A stretch of 64,000 bases of DNA from Pelomicrobium methylotrophicum (GCF_008014345.1 NZ_VPFL01000006.1:1-64000), one strand, 5' to 3'. Counted from the stretch's first letter, positions 29,110 to 38,231 are shown. Notes: a model not told the origin generated them from the sequence alone. Numbers and translations: made by a program.

Positions 29110-30484
29110 CCGCCCGCTGCTGCGGACCAAGCTTCTGCAGTGGCTGCTGGTGCCCTTGATCGCGCTGCTGGCGGTGGATGCCGTCGTCAGCTATTTTGTG
29201 GCGCTGCGTTTTTCCCAGCGCGCCTACGACCGATCCCTGGCGGAAATTGCCCGCGAGCTGGCGCTGCACGTCGTGGAGCGGGAGGGGAAGGTACAGTTCG
29301 ATCTCCCCGAGCCGGCCCAGCGGGTGCTGCTCGCCGACCCCAGCGATAGGGTCTACTTCAGCGTCACCGCGGCCGATGGCGTACACCTCGCTGGGGACAA
29401 CCGGCTTCCCCACGCGCCCGCGGCTCGCCCAGGCGCGCCTGTGTTCTTCAGTGCCCTGGTCGACGCGCGTCCGGTGCGGGTCGTGGAGCTCGACGTGCCG
29501 CGGCCAGGAGGCACGGAGCCCATCGCGACGATCACCGTGGCCGAGACGGAGAACAAACGCAGCGGTCTCGCGCGGGAAATCCTGCTCTCAGTCGTGATGC
29601 CCCAGCTTTTGCTGATCGCCATCACGGGGCTGTTGGTATGGAACGGCGTGCAGCGCGGGCTGGCGCCGCTCGATACGCTGAAAGAGGCCATCGCCCGCCG
29701 CTCCCACACGGACCTGCGCCCGTTGCCGGAGGGGGGCGTGCCGGGCGAGGTGCAGCCCCTCGTGCGGGCGATCAACGACCTCATGCATCGCCTTGACCAC
29801 ACGCTCACGCTGCAGAACCGGTTCATCGCCGACGCGGCACACCAGCTCAAGACGCCGGTGGCGGGCTTGCGGGCCCAGCTCGAATTGATGCTGCGGGAGA
29901 CTGATCCGCAGCGGCTGCGGGAGGCTCTGAGCCGCCAATACGTGGGCGTTGAGCGCCTGGCGCGGCTCGTGTCCCAGCTGCTTTCCCTCGCGCGCAACGA
30001 GCCGGAAGCGCTCAAGACGGTGCGGCTGCAGCCGGTGGATCTGAACGCGCTGATGCTCGAGACCACCATGGACTGGGTACCTGAGGCTTTGAAGAAAGAC
30101 ATCGACCTGGGCTTCGAAGGGCTCGATCGACCGCTGGTGATTCAAGGCGATCCCACACGGCTGCGCGAGCTGTTCGACAATCTGCTCGACAACGCGATCC
30201 GATATAGCCAGCGGGGAGGGCGCGTCACCGTCCGGGTTCGCGACACTGCGCGCCCCACCGTCGCGATTCACGACGACGGACCGCGCATCCCGGTGGAGGA
30301 GCGGCGGCGCATCTTCGAGCGGTTCCACCGCCTTCTCGGCAGCGGTGCCGACGGCAGCGGACTGGGGCTGGCCATCGCCCAAGAGATCGCCCGTATCCAC
30401 GACGCCGAGATCTCGCTGGCCGACGACGCCGACGGCGTCGGCAACACTTTCAGTGTCAGTTTTTCCAGGACCGACGCGACCTGA
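29099..30484 (+). CDS. Sensor histidine kinase (TctE/QseC-like)
   Basis: A 461-residue membrane kinase. A first membrane span (LLVPLIALLAVDAVVSYF) is followed by a periplasmic domain of the TctE type, a second span (LLLIAITGLLVWNGVQ), HAMP, and the dimerisation domain with H248 (ADAAHQLKTPVAGL). The ATPase domain has N-box LFDNLLDNAIRYS and G-box GSGLGLAIAQE. The ATG at 29099 lies inside the end of the regulator gene, so the pair is co-translated. TctE-like kinases often control tricarboxylate uptake, but no such transporter is present here. Confidence 0.92.
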   Translation: MTTSRPLLRTKLLQWLLVPLIALLAVDAVVSYFVALRFSQRAYDRSLAEIARELALHVVEREGKVQFDLPEPAQRVLLADPSDRVYFSVTAADGVHLAGDNRLPHAPAARPGAPVFFSALVDARPVRVVELDVPRPGGTEPIATITVAETENKRSGLAREILLSVVMPQLLLIAITGLLVWNGVQRGLAPLDTLKEAIARRSHTDLRPLPEGGVPGEVQPLVRAINDLMHRLDHTLTLQNRFIADAAHQLKTPVAGLRAQLELMLRETDPQRLREALSRQYVGVERLARLVSQLLSLARNEPEALKTVRLQPVDLNALMLETTMDWVPEALKKDIDLGFEGLDRPLVIQGDPTRLRELFDNLLDNAIRYSQRGGRVTVRVRDTARPTVAIHDDGPRIPVEERRRIFERFHRLLGSGADGSGLGLAIAQEIARIHDAEISLADDADGVGNTFSVSFSRTDAT

Positions 30485-30494
30485 AGGGCGTCTG

Positions 30495-30533
30495 TAAGGT
30501 TGCGTTAAGGTTCACGCAAGCTCTCTTTAAGGT
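30495..30533 (+). promoter_or_regulatory. Three phased TAAGGT direct repeats upstream of terC
   Basis: TAAGGT occurs at 30495, 30506 and 30528, spaced 11 and 22 bases apart, which is one and two helical turns. This is the layout of tandem half-sites for OmpR-family regulators such as PmrA-like proteins (TTAA-containing repeats). The adjacent response regulator is the obvious candidate to bind; the target would be terC or the regulator operon itself. Confidence 0.5.
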
Positions 30534-30638
30534 CTGCGACAGGGGCGGGTAAGGTGGCCCCGGTAGGCTGGTCTCCACCAGGCGCGGGCGGCGATGCGGA
30601 CCGCGCCGAGCCCTCAACTTCAGTACAGGAGCTGGACG

Positions 30639-31373
30639 GTGGAGACCCTTGCGATTTCGAGCTCATTGTTCTGGGTGGCGCTTGCCCAGATCATCATGAT
30701 TAATATCCTGTTGTCGGGCGACAACGCGGTGGTGATCGCGTTGGCGAGCCGCAATCTACCGGCGCGGCAGCAGAAGCAGGCGATCCTGTTCGGGAGCATC
30801 GGTGCCATCGTGCTGCGGGTGCTCCTCACGTTTTTCGCTGCCTATCTGCTGACGCTTCCGTACCTCAAGCTGGCCGGTGCCGTGCTGCTGCTGTGGATCG
30901 GCGTCAACCTGCTCAGCTCGCACGACGAAGACGGCGAAATGGACGCCCATTCCAGCCTGCTGGCGGCCATCAAGACCATCATCATCGCCGACTTCGTGAT
31001 GAGCTTGGATAACGTGATCGGCGTTGCTGCGGCGGCAAGAGGCAGCCTGCTGCTCCTGCTGATCGGGCTGGGCATCAGCATCCCGCTGATCGTCTACGGC
31101 AGCACTGTCATCCTGAAGCTCATGAAACGCTTCCCGGTGATCATTACGCTGGGGGCAGGCCTGCTGGGCTATGTGGCCGGCGAGATGGGGGTCTCTGACC
31201 CGGTCATCGGTGGCTGGGTCGAGGCGCGTGCCCCGCTGCTGCACCATGTGGCGCCGTGGGTCTGCGGCTTCGTTGTCATCGCGGTCGGCAAGTGGCTCTC
31301 GGCCCGCTCTTGCGCGGGGAGCGAGGACCTGGCAGCGGCGGATGTGGTGAAAGCAGAGGAATCGGCCCGTTAA
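30639..31373 (+). CDS. TerC-family integral membrane protein (YjbE-like)
   Basis: A 244-residue protein with about seven membrane spans. The two TerC-family acidic motifs are present: ILLSGDNAVVIALA and VMSLDNVIGVAAAA. Members are linked to metal ion, often manganese, export or metalation of exported enzymes. The GTG at 30639 has AGGAG 7 bases upstream and gives the family-typical start VETLAISSSLFWVALAQII; an in-frame ATG at 30594 lacks a ribosome binding site. No manganese (yybP-ykoY) riboswitch is visible. It is followed by a universal stress protein gene. Confidence 0.88.
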   Translation: METLAISSSLFWVALAQIIMINILLSGDNAVVIALASRNLPARQQKQAILFGSIGAIVLRVLLTFFAAYLLTLPYLKLAGAVLLLWIGVNLLSSHDEDGEMDAHSSLLAAIKTIIIADFVMSLDNVIGVAAAARGSLLLLLIGLGISIPLIVYGSTVILKLMKRFPVIITLGAGLLGYVAGEMGVSDPVIGGWVEARAPLLHHVAPWVCGFVVIAVGKWLSARSCAGSEDLAAADVVKAEESAR

Positions 31374-31432
31374 TCCAGACACCCCTACGTGGCGGGCGGT
31401 TTTCCCGACCTGCCCATAAGTGGAGAGAAACC

Positions 31433-31864
31433 ATGGTCAGAAACGTGTTGCTTCCGGTCTCGGGCGAGCGAGACATGCAGTGGGCAATCGATTACGTCAT
31501 CGGCCTGCACCGGCAGGAGCCGGTCCGCGTCCATCTGTTGTCCGTGCAGACACCGTTTAACGGGCACGTCCGGATGTTCTTCAAGGACGACGATATCGCT
31601 GCCTTCCACCGTGAAGACGGGGAGAAAGAGCTCGCCCCGGTGCGGCAAGCCCTCGAGCAGGCTGGCGTGCTGTGCGTGTCCCATATTGCCGTGGGCTACA
31701 GCGCCGCCACCATCGCCGAATTCGCACGGCAGTACCACTGCAGCCGGATCGTGATGGGGCCGCAGCGCGATCCCATGTCGGTGTCGGGCCTGCTCCTGGG
31801 CGGCCTTGCGCGCCAAGTAGAGCAGTTGCTGCGGGCCGCCGGTCAGGCGTGTCAGGTGGTCTGA
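31433..31864 (+). CDS. Universal stress protein (UspA) family
   Basis: A 143-residue single-domain Usp protein. It begins MVRNVLLPVSGERDMQWAIDY and shows a diverged ATP-loop region near the C-terminus (IVMGPQRDPMSVSGLLLGGLARQVEQLL), corresponding to the G-2x-G-9x-G-S/T motif; the glycine spacing is altered, so ATP binding is uncertain. GGAGAG lies 5 bases before the ATG. It is 59 bases after the TerC gene on the same strand, so they may be co-transcribed. Confidence 0.85.
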   Translation: MVRNVLLPVSGERDMQWAIDYVIGLHRQEPVRVHLLSVQTPFNGHVRMFFKDDDIAAFHREDGEKELAPVRQALEQAGVLCVSHIAVGYSAATIAEFARQYHCSRIVMGPQRDPMSVSGLLLGGLARQVEQLLRAAGQACQVV

Positions 31865-32207
31865 CGGGCGGCCTTTCCCAGCGTCCTTCCTTCTCCTCCG
31901 GGCTGGCCTGCAAGAGCGCCGGTGCCGTTGTGGGCCATCTGCCTGCAGACGGCACCGGGCATCGCGTTGCCCCCTTGGATCGTCCCCGGTCTGCGATGCC
32001 ACGCACGTTTCGGGGATCGTGGTAAATTGATGCGGACGTCAAGCCTTTTCCGGCCCCTTTCCTCGACGCAACGATGGATCAGAAGCATCAGCGGGTTCTA
32101 GCCACGCGCGAGCGGCGCGTGCCCGGGCTTCACGTCCGGATCGGGCGCTTGGTTGCCTGCCTGAAACTTGTGGAGCCTGGAGAAGGTAACTGGAGCGAGG
32201 TTCCGCC
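31865..32207. other. Intergenic region with a 10-bp inverted repeat
   Basis: The 343 bases between usp and the DksA-like gene hold no convincing gene. CCGGTGCCGT (31919-31928) and ACGGCACCGG (31949-31958) form a perfect 10-bp stem with a 20-base loop. It lacks a T-run, so it is a weak candidate terminator or an operator. Confidence 0.45.
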
Positions 32208-32603
32208 ATGCCAACCCTGAACCAGCGTCAGCTGAACGCCTTGAGGAAACGCTTGAGCGAGCGGCGCTGCCAGGTGATCGAAGACATCCGCGAGGCCTTG
32301 GCGCGCTCCAATGCCGAACTGGCTGCCCAGCTCTCCGATCGGGTACGGGACGCCGGCGACGAATCGGTGGCGGACTTCCTGGAGGCGCTCGATGCTGCTT
32401 TGGTGGACCGGGATGTGCAGGAGCTGCGGGATATCGAAGCGGCGTTGGCACGGCTGGACAGCGGCGAGATCAACCGCTGCGCCGACTGCGGAGACGACAT
32501 CGGCTATGAGCGCCTTTCGGCGTTTCCCACGGCGACGCGCTGCCTGCGCTGCCAAGCGATGTACGAGCGGACCCACGCCGGTCCGGCCGGTCCTTCTCTC
32601 TAG
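32208..32603 (+). CDS. DksA/TraR-family C4 zinc-finger protein
   Basis: A 131-residue protein with an N-terminal coiled-coil (about 5-85) and a C-terminal four-cysteine zinc finger: C91, C94, C112 and C115 (CADC and CLRC). This matches DksA-type proteins that enter the RNA polymerase secondary channel. The coiled-coil tip has DAGDESVADFLEALD rather than the D-x-x-D-x-A of E. coli DksA, so it is probably a DksA paralogue. It is monocistronic. Confidence 0.85.
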   Translation: MPTLNQRQLNALRKRLSERRCQVIEDIREALARSNAELAAQLSDRVRDAGDESVADFLEALDAALVDRDVQELRDIEAALARLDSGEINRCADCGDDIGYERLSAFPTATRCLRCQAMYERTHAGPAGPSL

Positions 32604-32772
32604 GGGTTGACCCAGGCAGGCGCTGAGCTGTGCCCGTTGAGCGCGCCTGCCTGAGGGGCGGGCGGTGGCGGCCCCGTACACCATCCCGGGTGGAGCGCCT
32701 GAGGCAGGCTACGGGCGTCGGCCAGGCGGCTGGCAGGCCGTTTTTTCCGGCGCAGCATGGGCGAGAGCCGGC

Positions 32773-34158
32773 TCACGATTCTGCTTCCTCGCCTGACGCC
32801 ACGTCGGGAAGATGGTCGTACTTAAACATGCCGGGCTGGAGGTTCGCCCGGCGCAGCAGCCGGTAGAACTCGGTGCGGTTGCGTTGAGCGAGGCGCGCCG
32901 CTTCGGCCACGTTGCCGCGGGTGAGCTTGAGCAGTTGGATGAGGTAGTCCCGCTCGAAGCGGGCTTTCGCTTCGGCGTAGGAGAGGACCTCGGTCGGATT
33001 CTCGCGTAGCGCCCGGGTGACCAGGGAGGCGGGGATGACCGGCGTCGTGGTCAGGGCGCAACACTGCTCCACCACGTTGGCGAGCTGCCGCACGTTGCCG
33101 GGCCAGGGTGCCGCCATCAGCGCTTCCAGCGCCTCGGCGGAGAACCCGGTGATCTCCTTGCGATATTTCCGGGCCAGTATGCCCAGGTAATGGTTGGCGA
33201 GCAGCGGGATGTCCTCCCGGCGTTCGGCGAGGGCAGGAAGCTTAAGGGTCACGACCGCCAGCCGATAGTAGAGATCCTCGCGGAACCGTCCTTCTTCCAC
33301 GGCCTGGCGCAGGTCGCGGTGGGTGGCGGAGATGAAGCGCACGTCCACCCGGGTCGCCTGGATAGCGCCCACGGGGCGCACCTCCCGGTCTTGCAGCACC
33401 CGCAGGAGCTTCACCTGCAGGAGCGTGGGCATGTCCCCGATCTCGTCCAGAAACAGCGTGCCGCCGTGGGCCGTCTGGATGAGGCCGGTGTGGGGCCGAT
33501 GGGCGCCCGTGAACGCTCCCTTCACATGGCCGAAGAGCTCCGATTCCAGCAGCTGCTCCGGGATCGCACCGCAGTTGATCGCCACGAACGGGCCCTCGCG
33601 ACGGGGACTCGCCTGGTGGATCGCCCGGGCGAGCAACTCCTTGCCGGTGCCGCTTTCGCCCTGGATCAGCACTGCCGCGTCTCCCGCGGCCACCATCTTC
33701 GCCTCGGAAAGAACGGTTTGCATCGCCGCGCTGCGGGTGACGATGTCGCGGCACCAGCCGCTTTCGGCGGCGGGATCGGTCCCGCCGGACAGGGTAATGG
33801 CCTGGGCCACTTTGGCGAGCAGCACCGCGGGATCATAAGGCTTGGTGAGGTAGGCGAACACGCCGCTGGCCGTGGCTTCCACGGCGTCGGGAATGGTACC
33901 GTGGGCGGTGAGCACGATGACCGGCAGCGCGGGGTCCGAGGCCCGGATGGACTGGAACAGGGCCATGCCGTCCAGGCCCTGGAGGCGCAGATCGGTCACC
34001 ACGACCTGGGGCCGCTGCACCGAGAGGCGGGCGAGCGCCGCTTCCGCGCTTTCCACCGCGACCACCTCGTAGCCAGCCGAAGTGAGCCGCGTGCCCACCA
34101 GCTTGAGCAGATCCGGATCATCGTCGACCAGCAAAACGGTGGGGCGGGAGGCAGCCAT
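32773..34158 (-). CDS. Sigma-54-dependent response regulator (GlrR/QseF-like)
   Basis: A 461-residue NtrC-type activator. The receiver domain has D56 (VVVTDLRLQG). The AAA+ domain carries Walker A GESGTGKE, the sigma-54-contacting GAFTGA loop (HVKGAFTGAHRPH) and FLDEIGD. A Fis-type helix-turn-helix lies at the C-terminus (RGNVAEAARLAQRNRTEFYRLL). The C-terminal RRANLQPGMFK resembles GlrR/QseF. The ATG at 34158 gives the start MAASRPTVLLVDDD. No partner kinase gene of the GlrK/QseE type adjoins it. Confidence 0.9.
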   Translation of the reverse strand: MAASRPTVLLVDDDPDLLKLVGTRLTSAGYEVVAVESAEAALARLSVQRPQVVVTDLRLQGLDGMALFQSIRASDPALPVIVLTAHGTIPDAVEATASGVFAYLTKPYDPAVLLAKVAQAITLSGGTDPAAESGWCRDIVTRSAAMQTVLSEAKMVAAGDAAVLIQGESGTGKELLARAIHQASPRREGPFVAINCGAIPEQLLESELFGHVKGAFTGAHRPHTGLIQTAHGGTLFLDEIGDMPTLLQVKLLRVLQDREVRPVGAIQATRVDVRFISATHRDLRQAVEEGRFREDLYYRLAVVTLKLPALAERREDIPLLANHYLGILARKYRKEITGFSAEALEALMAAPWPGNVRQLANVVEQCCALTTTPVIPASLVTRALRENPTEVLSYAEAKARFERDYLIQLLKLTRGNVAEAARLAQRNRTEFYRLLRRANLQPGMFKYDHLPDVASGEEAES

Positions 34159-34325
34159 GGGTGTCGTCTTAGCGTAAGCACGCCATCGGAGCGGGAAAAA
34201 CAAGCATGCTAGAATATTTGCGCGCTCCGTCCAGATGTGAATTTTAGCCGAGGCGGGGTGATCGTTCCCGTCCTGCCGATCAACACGGTGTTCCAGCGAC
34301 CTGCACACTCAATGCGGAGGATCCC

Positions 34326-34868
34326 ATGGCCGACAAGAGACCCTTCCTGACCGACATCCAAACGCTGCGCAAGCGGGCCCGAAGCCACATCATGGAAGGG
34401 GCCGTCACCCCCGGCTACAAGGCCGACCGTGCCACCGTCGTCAAGCTGCTGAACGAGGCGCTCGCTACCGAGATCGTTTGCGTGCTGCGCTACAAGCGCC
34501 ACTATTTCATGGCCTCCGGCATCAACGCCGATGCGGTGGCGCAGGAATTCCTCCAGCACGCCAACGAAGAGCAGCAGCATGCTGACCAGATCGCGGCTCG
34601 TATCGTGCAGTTGGGCGGCGAACCGAACTTCAACCCGGAAGGACTGCTTACCCGCAGCCACGCAGAATACGTGGAAGGCGAATCCCTCGTCGAAATGATC
34701 AAGGAAGACCTGGTGGCGGAGCGCATCGCCATCGACAGCTACCGGGAGATCATCGACTATCTCGGCAACGACGATCCCACCACGCGCCGCATGATGGAAG
34801 GCATCCTGGCCATGGAAGAAGAGCACGCGGACGACCTGGTAGGCTTGCTGGCGGAGATGGACAAGTAG
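34326..34868 (+). CDS. Bacterioferritin/Dps-like ferritin-family protein
   Basis: A 180-residue four-helix ferritin-like protein. Di-iron ligand motifs are visible in ALATEIVCVLRYKRHYF (first Glu), ANEEQQHADQIAARI (E-x2-H), LVAERIAIDSYREII, and AMEEEHADDL. It probably stores or oxidises iron in the cytoplasm. GGAGG lies 5-9 bases before the ATG. It is divergent from the sigma-54 regulator with 167 bases between. The exact subgroup (bacterioferritin, Dps or DPSL) is unsure. Confidence 0.82.
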   Translation: MADKRPFLTDIQTLRKRARSHIMEGAVTPGYKADRATVVKLLNEALATEIVCVLRYKRHYFMASGINADAVAQEFLQHANEEQQHADQIAARIVQLGGEPNFNPEGLLTRSHAEYVEGESLVEMIKEDLVAERIAIDSYREIIDYLGNDDPTTRRMMEGILAMEEEHADDLVGLLAEMDK

Positions 34869-34934
34869 CGCGCGATTACTCCCTAGTATCTCGCCCCCGT
34901 GCCGGCCCCAAGGCTCGCGCAGTCGTTTGCTTCC

Positions 34935-35948
34935 ATGCCTGACTTCTGGAAGCATTGCGGCTACCATTTGCTCAGCCGCGATAGCGCCGGCCGCCTCGTG
35001 GTGACCGACGATTTCCTGCGGGCGTATCTCACACGCCCGGAGCTGGCGCTGGTGCCGGAGTCCTGCGCGAATGAGCGCTCGCTCCACGAGGCGCTGATGG
35101 AGGAGCCCCGGCGTGAAGTGTCCGAGCGGGAGATTGAGGCCATTGCCGATGAGGACGCACGCGAGAACTACCGCGTGTTCCTGCGCTTCCGCAGCCGCCT
35201 GCTTGCCGCGCCGACGCTGGAGGCATGCTATTTGGCCATCTTCGGCGAGGCGGACGTGAGCGTGCCGCTGCTGTTCGTGCGTCAGCTCACCCAGGTGATC
35301 CTGCGCAATATCCTCCGCGGCACCGCCGACGCGCTGCAGGCGCGCGCTGCGGAGCTGTTCTTTCGCCCTCAGAAGATCCATCTGCAGGAAGGACGCGCCA
35401 TGGCGGCCGATCTGGAGACTGTGCAGTTGCACGCCACCACCGGCGGCTTCGGCTCGCTCGGCGAGCTCCTGGTGCAATCCCGCACCCCCGTGCGCACCAT
35501 TGAGCTCGACGTCTTGACGGAGGAGACCGCCTCGGTTTACTGGGACCGCGATGAACGCTTCGACACCGTGTTGCCACTGGGGCCGTCCCAGCCAGGCAGC
35601 CTGGCGCTGGCGCGGGTCATGGAGCACTGGATCGAGCACTTCCACGGCGTGCGCGTGAAGATCCGACCCCTCGCGCGGATCGAAGATGATCGCTGGACCT
35701 GGCACGTGGGGCTCGACGCCGAGGCCAGCGGGATCCTCAACGATCTGTACCAAGGCCGGGAGGTGGCTGTCGAGCGGCTCGAGCGGCTCATCTGCCTGTT
35801 CAAGCTCGTTTTCGAAAACCCGGCGGACATGCTGGCGCCAGTGGCCGGCCGCCCCGTGTACCTGGGGCTGGCCATGGATGTCAATCAAGTGCTGCGAATG
35901 AAACCGCAGAACCTGCTCGTCAACCTGCCTCTCGCGCGCCGGGTGTGA
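34935..35948 (+). CDS. Conserved hypothetical protein, possibly the DUF6352 family
   Basis: A 337-residue soluble protein without signal peptide. It begins MPDFWKHCGYHLLSRDS and has a central helical part (FVRQLTQVILRNILRGT). I recall similar betaproteobacterial proteins under DUF6352, but cannot confirm this. No catalytic motif stands out. An in-frame GTG at 34899 could add 12 residues. Its stop overlaps the start of the SirB1-like gene (GTGA), so the two are translationally coupled. Confidence 0.7.
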   Translation: MPDFWKHCGYHLLSRDSAGRLVVTDDFLRAYLTRPELALVPESCANERSLHEALMEEPRREVSEREIEAIADEDARENYRVFLRFRSRLLAAPTLEACYLAIFGEADVSVPLLFVRQLTQVILRNILRGTADALQARAAELFFRPQKIHLQEGRAMAADLETVQLHATTGGFGSLGELLVQSRTPVRTIELDVLTEETASVYWDRDERFDTVLPLGPSQPGSLALARVMEHWIEHFHGVRVKIRPLARIEDDRWTWHVGLDAEASGILNDLYQGREVAVERLERLICLFKLVFENPADMLAPVAGRPVYLGLAMDVNQVLRMKPQNLLVNLPLARRV

Positions 35949-36796
35949 CGGTCATGGAAAGCGTTGCTTTCCGCCGACTCGAAGCCCTGCTTGCCCGCGG
36001 CGACGATGGCTACAGCCTGGCCGAAGGGGCGCTCACGGTCGCGCTTGAGGAATACCCGGACTTGGAGATCCCGGCGTGGCTCGCTCGGCTCGACGCCATG
36101 GGCCGTGAGCTCCAGCAGGAGCTGCCAGCAGACCTGGGGGTGGAAGACGCCCTGATGGCGCTCAACAGCTTCCTCTTCGAGCGCTACGGCTTTCACGGCA
36201 ACAGCCAGGACTATTACGATCCCCGCAACAGCTTCATCCACGAGGTGCTACAGCGCCGCGTGGGCATCCCCATCACGCTGTCGATCGTGTATATCGAGGT
36301 GGGACGCCGTATTGGGCTGCCCCTCGAAGGCATCTCGTTCCCTGGTCATTTCCTGGTGGGCTGTCCGCTGTCCGGCGGCAAGGTGGTGGTGGATGCCTAC
36401 GCGAGCGGAACGGTCCTGGACCGGGAGGACCTGGAGAGCCGTCTCGCTGGCCTTTATGGTCAGCGCGTGCTGGAGCGGATCGACGTGACGGACTTGCTGG
36501 AGGCGGCGACCAAGCGCGATATCTTGGCGCGCCTGTTGCGCAACTTGAAGGTCATCTACCTCCAGCGCCAGGACTTGCCGCGGGCGCTTTCGGCGATCCA
36601 GCGTTTGCTGTTGATCCAGCCGGATGCGCATCTGGAGCTGCGCGACCGCGGCCTCGTGTACGCTCAGCTCGAGTGTTTCCGCGGGGCCCTGGACGATCTG
36701 AACCGTTACCTGGCCCAGGCACCGGAGGCTTCTGACGCGGATCAGATCCGGGCGCGGGTCGTGGACCTCCAGGCGCGGGTGTCGGGATACAACTGA
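35945..36796 (+). CDS. SirB1-family protein (transglutaminase-like plus TPR)
   Basis: A 283-residue protein of the SirB1/YchA group. The transglutaminase-like core has NSFIHEVLQRRVGIPITLSIVY and LEGISFPGHFLVGCP, in which the usual catalytic Cys is replaced. The C-terminal third holds tetratricopeptide-type helices (NLKVIYLQRQDLPRALSAIQRLL). The start is GTG 35945, or ATG 35954. It is coupled to the preceding gene by a 4-base overlap and is followed 3 bases later by DUF3301. The role in E. coli is not settled. Confidence 0.85.
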   Translation: MTVMESVAFRRLEALLARGDDGYSLAEGALTVALEEYPDLEIPAWLARLDAMGRELQQELPADLGVEDALMALNSFLFERYGFHGNSQDYYDPRNSFIHEVLQRRVGIPITLSIVYIEVGRRIGLPLEGISFPGHFLVGCPLSGGKVVVDAYASGTVLDREDLESRLAGLYGQRVLERIDVTDLLEAATKRDILARLLRNLKVIYLQRQDLPRALSAIQRLLLIQPDAHLELRDRGLVYAQLECFRGALDDLNRYLAQAPEASDADQIRARVVDLQARVSGYN

Positions 36797-36799
36797 TTT

Positions 36800-37132
36800 A
36801 TGGCATGGGAGATCATCGCCCTTCTTGCGCTGGCCGCGGGGCTCGCGTTCTGGTACGACACACTGCGGGCGCGGGAGGCGGCGCTCAAGGTCGGAAAGAG
36901 CCTGTGCCAGCGGGCCGGCGTGCAACTCCTGGACGAAACAGTGACTGTCGCTGCCTGGGGGGTGGGCCGGAACTTCAATGGACGCCTCGCCATCCGCCGG
37001 CGCTACCGCTTCGAGTACAGCGATACCGGGGACAACCGGCGGCAGGGGTGCATCCTTCTGCTCGGCACCGAGGTGCTGGAGGCGCGCCTTGAACCCGACG
37101 GTGGCAGGCCATGGCCACAGACCAGCCCTTGA
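36800..37132 (+). CDS. DUF3301 family small membrane-anchored protein
   Basis: A 110-residue protein with an N-terminal membrane segment (MAWEIIALLALAAGLAFWY) followed by DTLRAREAALKVGKSLCQR and a beta-rich C-terminus (RRYRFEYSDTGDNRRQGCILLLG). This pattern is the DUF3301 family. It starts 3 bases after the SirB1-like gene and overlaps the EamA gene by 22 bases, so it is inside a four-gene operon. The function is unknown. Confidence 0.8.
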   Translation: MAWEIIALLALAAGLAFWYDTLRAREAALKVGKSLCQRAGVQLLDETVTVAAWGVGRNFNGRLAIRRRYRFEYSDTGDNRRQGCILLLGTEVLEARLEPDGGRPWPQTSP

Positions 37133-38121
37133 CGTCCGGACGGGTTGGGGCGCCGACGGCACCCGCTCTTTCTGCCAGGCGGGTGACGGGCGGCGGCGGA
37201 CCAGCGCGCGTGGACAACGGTAACCCGCGTCGCCCGAAAGGGGTGTCGCCGTACCTGCTGCTTGCCGCTGCGGCCCTCTTCTGGTCGGGGAACTTCGTGC
37301 TGGCGCGGGCGATGCGCGAAGCGATTCCGCCGCTCGCCATGGCGTTCTGGCGCTGGTGCGCGGCCGCGTTCCTGCTGCTGCCCTTCGCGGTGCCGAGAGT
37401 GTGGGCCCAGCGTCGCTTAGTCCTTGACCATCTGCCGGTGCTTTTCGCCCTCGGCACCTTGGGTGTGGCTGGCTTCAACACCCTGGTTTACACCGGCCTG
37501 CAGACCACCACCGCCACCAACGGTGTGCTGCTCAACTCGTCCATACCGGTGGCCATCATGGCGTTGTCATGGGCATTCCTGGGGGAACGGCTCACGCTGC
37601 GGCAGGGGCTGGGTGTGGCGGCCTCGCTGGCAGGGGTCTTGGTGATCGTCACGCGGGGAGAGCCCGGGACGCTGTGGGACCTGCGGCTGGCCCAAGGGGA
37701 TTTGTGGATACTGGCGGCGGTGGTGGCCTGGGCCCTCTACACGGTGCTTCTGCGGGCTCGACCGCCCGGCCTCGATCCCCTGGCGTTTCTCGGGGTCATC
37801 GTGCCGATGGGGGTCGCGGTCCTTCTGCCGCTTTATCTTTGGGAGCTCGCAGACGGTGCGAGGATGCGGCTCGACGCCGCAACGGCTGCAAGCCTTGCCT
37901 ACTTCGCCGTGTTTCCGTCGATCCTTTCCTACCTTTTCTGGAACCGGGCAGTGGCAGAGGTGGGTCCCTCCCGAGCCGGCTTATTCGTCCACCTGATGCC
38001 CGTATTCGGGACCCTGCTCTCGGTCGTGTTTCTCGGTGAGCAGCCCCGGCTCTACCAAGGGGCCGGCATTCTGCTGATTTTCGCCGGGATCTCCCTCACC
38101 CTCCGCGGCTCTGGACCCTGA
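37111..38121 (+). CDS. EamA/DMT-family transporter
   Basis: A 336-residue inner-membrane protein with two EamA repeats and ten predicted spans after a polar leader of about 45 residues. Family features include FWSGNFVLARAMREAIPPLAMAFWRW in the first repeat and GPSRAGLFVHLMPVFGTLLSVVFLGE in the second. DMT transporters export metabolites such as amino acids; the substrate is unknown. It overlaps the DUF3301 gene, and a later start would shorten the leader. Confidence 0.88.
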   Translation: MATDQPLTSGRVGAPTAPALSARRVTGGGGPARVDNGNPRRPKGVSPYLLLAAAALFWSGNFVLARAMREAIPPLAMAFWRWCAAAFLLLPFAVPRVWAQRRLVLDHLPVLFALGTLGVAGFNTLVYTGLQTTTATNGVLLNSSIPVAIMALSWAFLGERLTLRQGLGVAASLAGVLVIVTRGEPGTLWDLRLAQGDLWILAAVVAWALYTVLLRARPPGLDPLAFLGVIVPMGVAVLLPLYLWELADGARMRLDAATAASLAYFAVFPSILSYLFWNRAVAEVGPSRAGLFVHLMPVFGTLLSVVFLGEQPRLYQGAGILLIFAGISLTLRGSGP

Positions 38122-38231
38122 GGGGGCGATGGCCGGGCAGGCCGCTGGGGAAGGAGAAGCACCGTCAACGGAGGAGGTTACAATAATCCCCCGCTTGAGA
38201 CCGGTACCCTCCAGGGGGCGGCTTTAACTTG

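Noticed and set aside
30485-30638. Possible manganese (yybP-ykoY) riboswitch before terC
   Set aside because: TerC genes often follow this riboswitch, but the conserved loop sequences are absent here; the phased TAAGGT repeats explain the region better.
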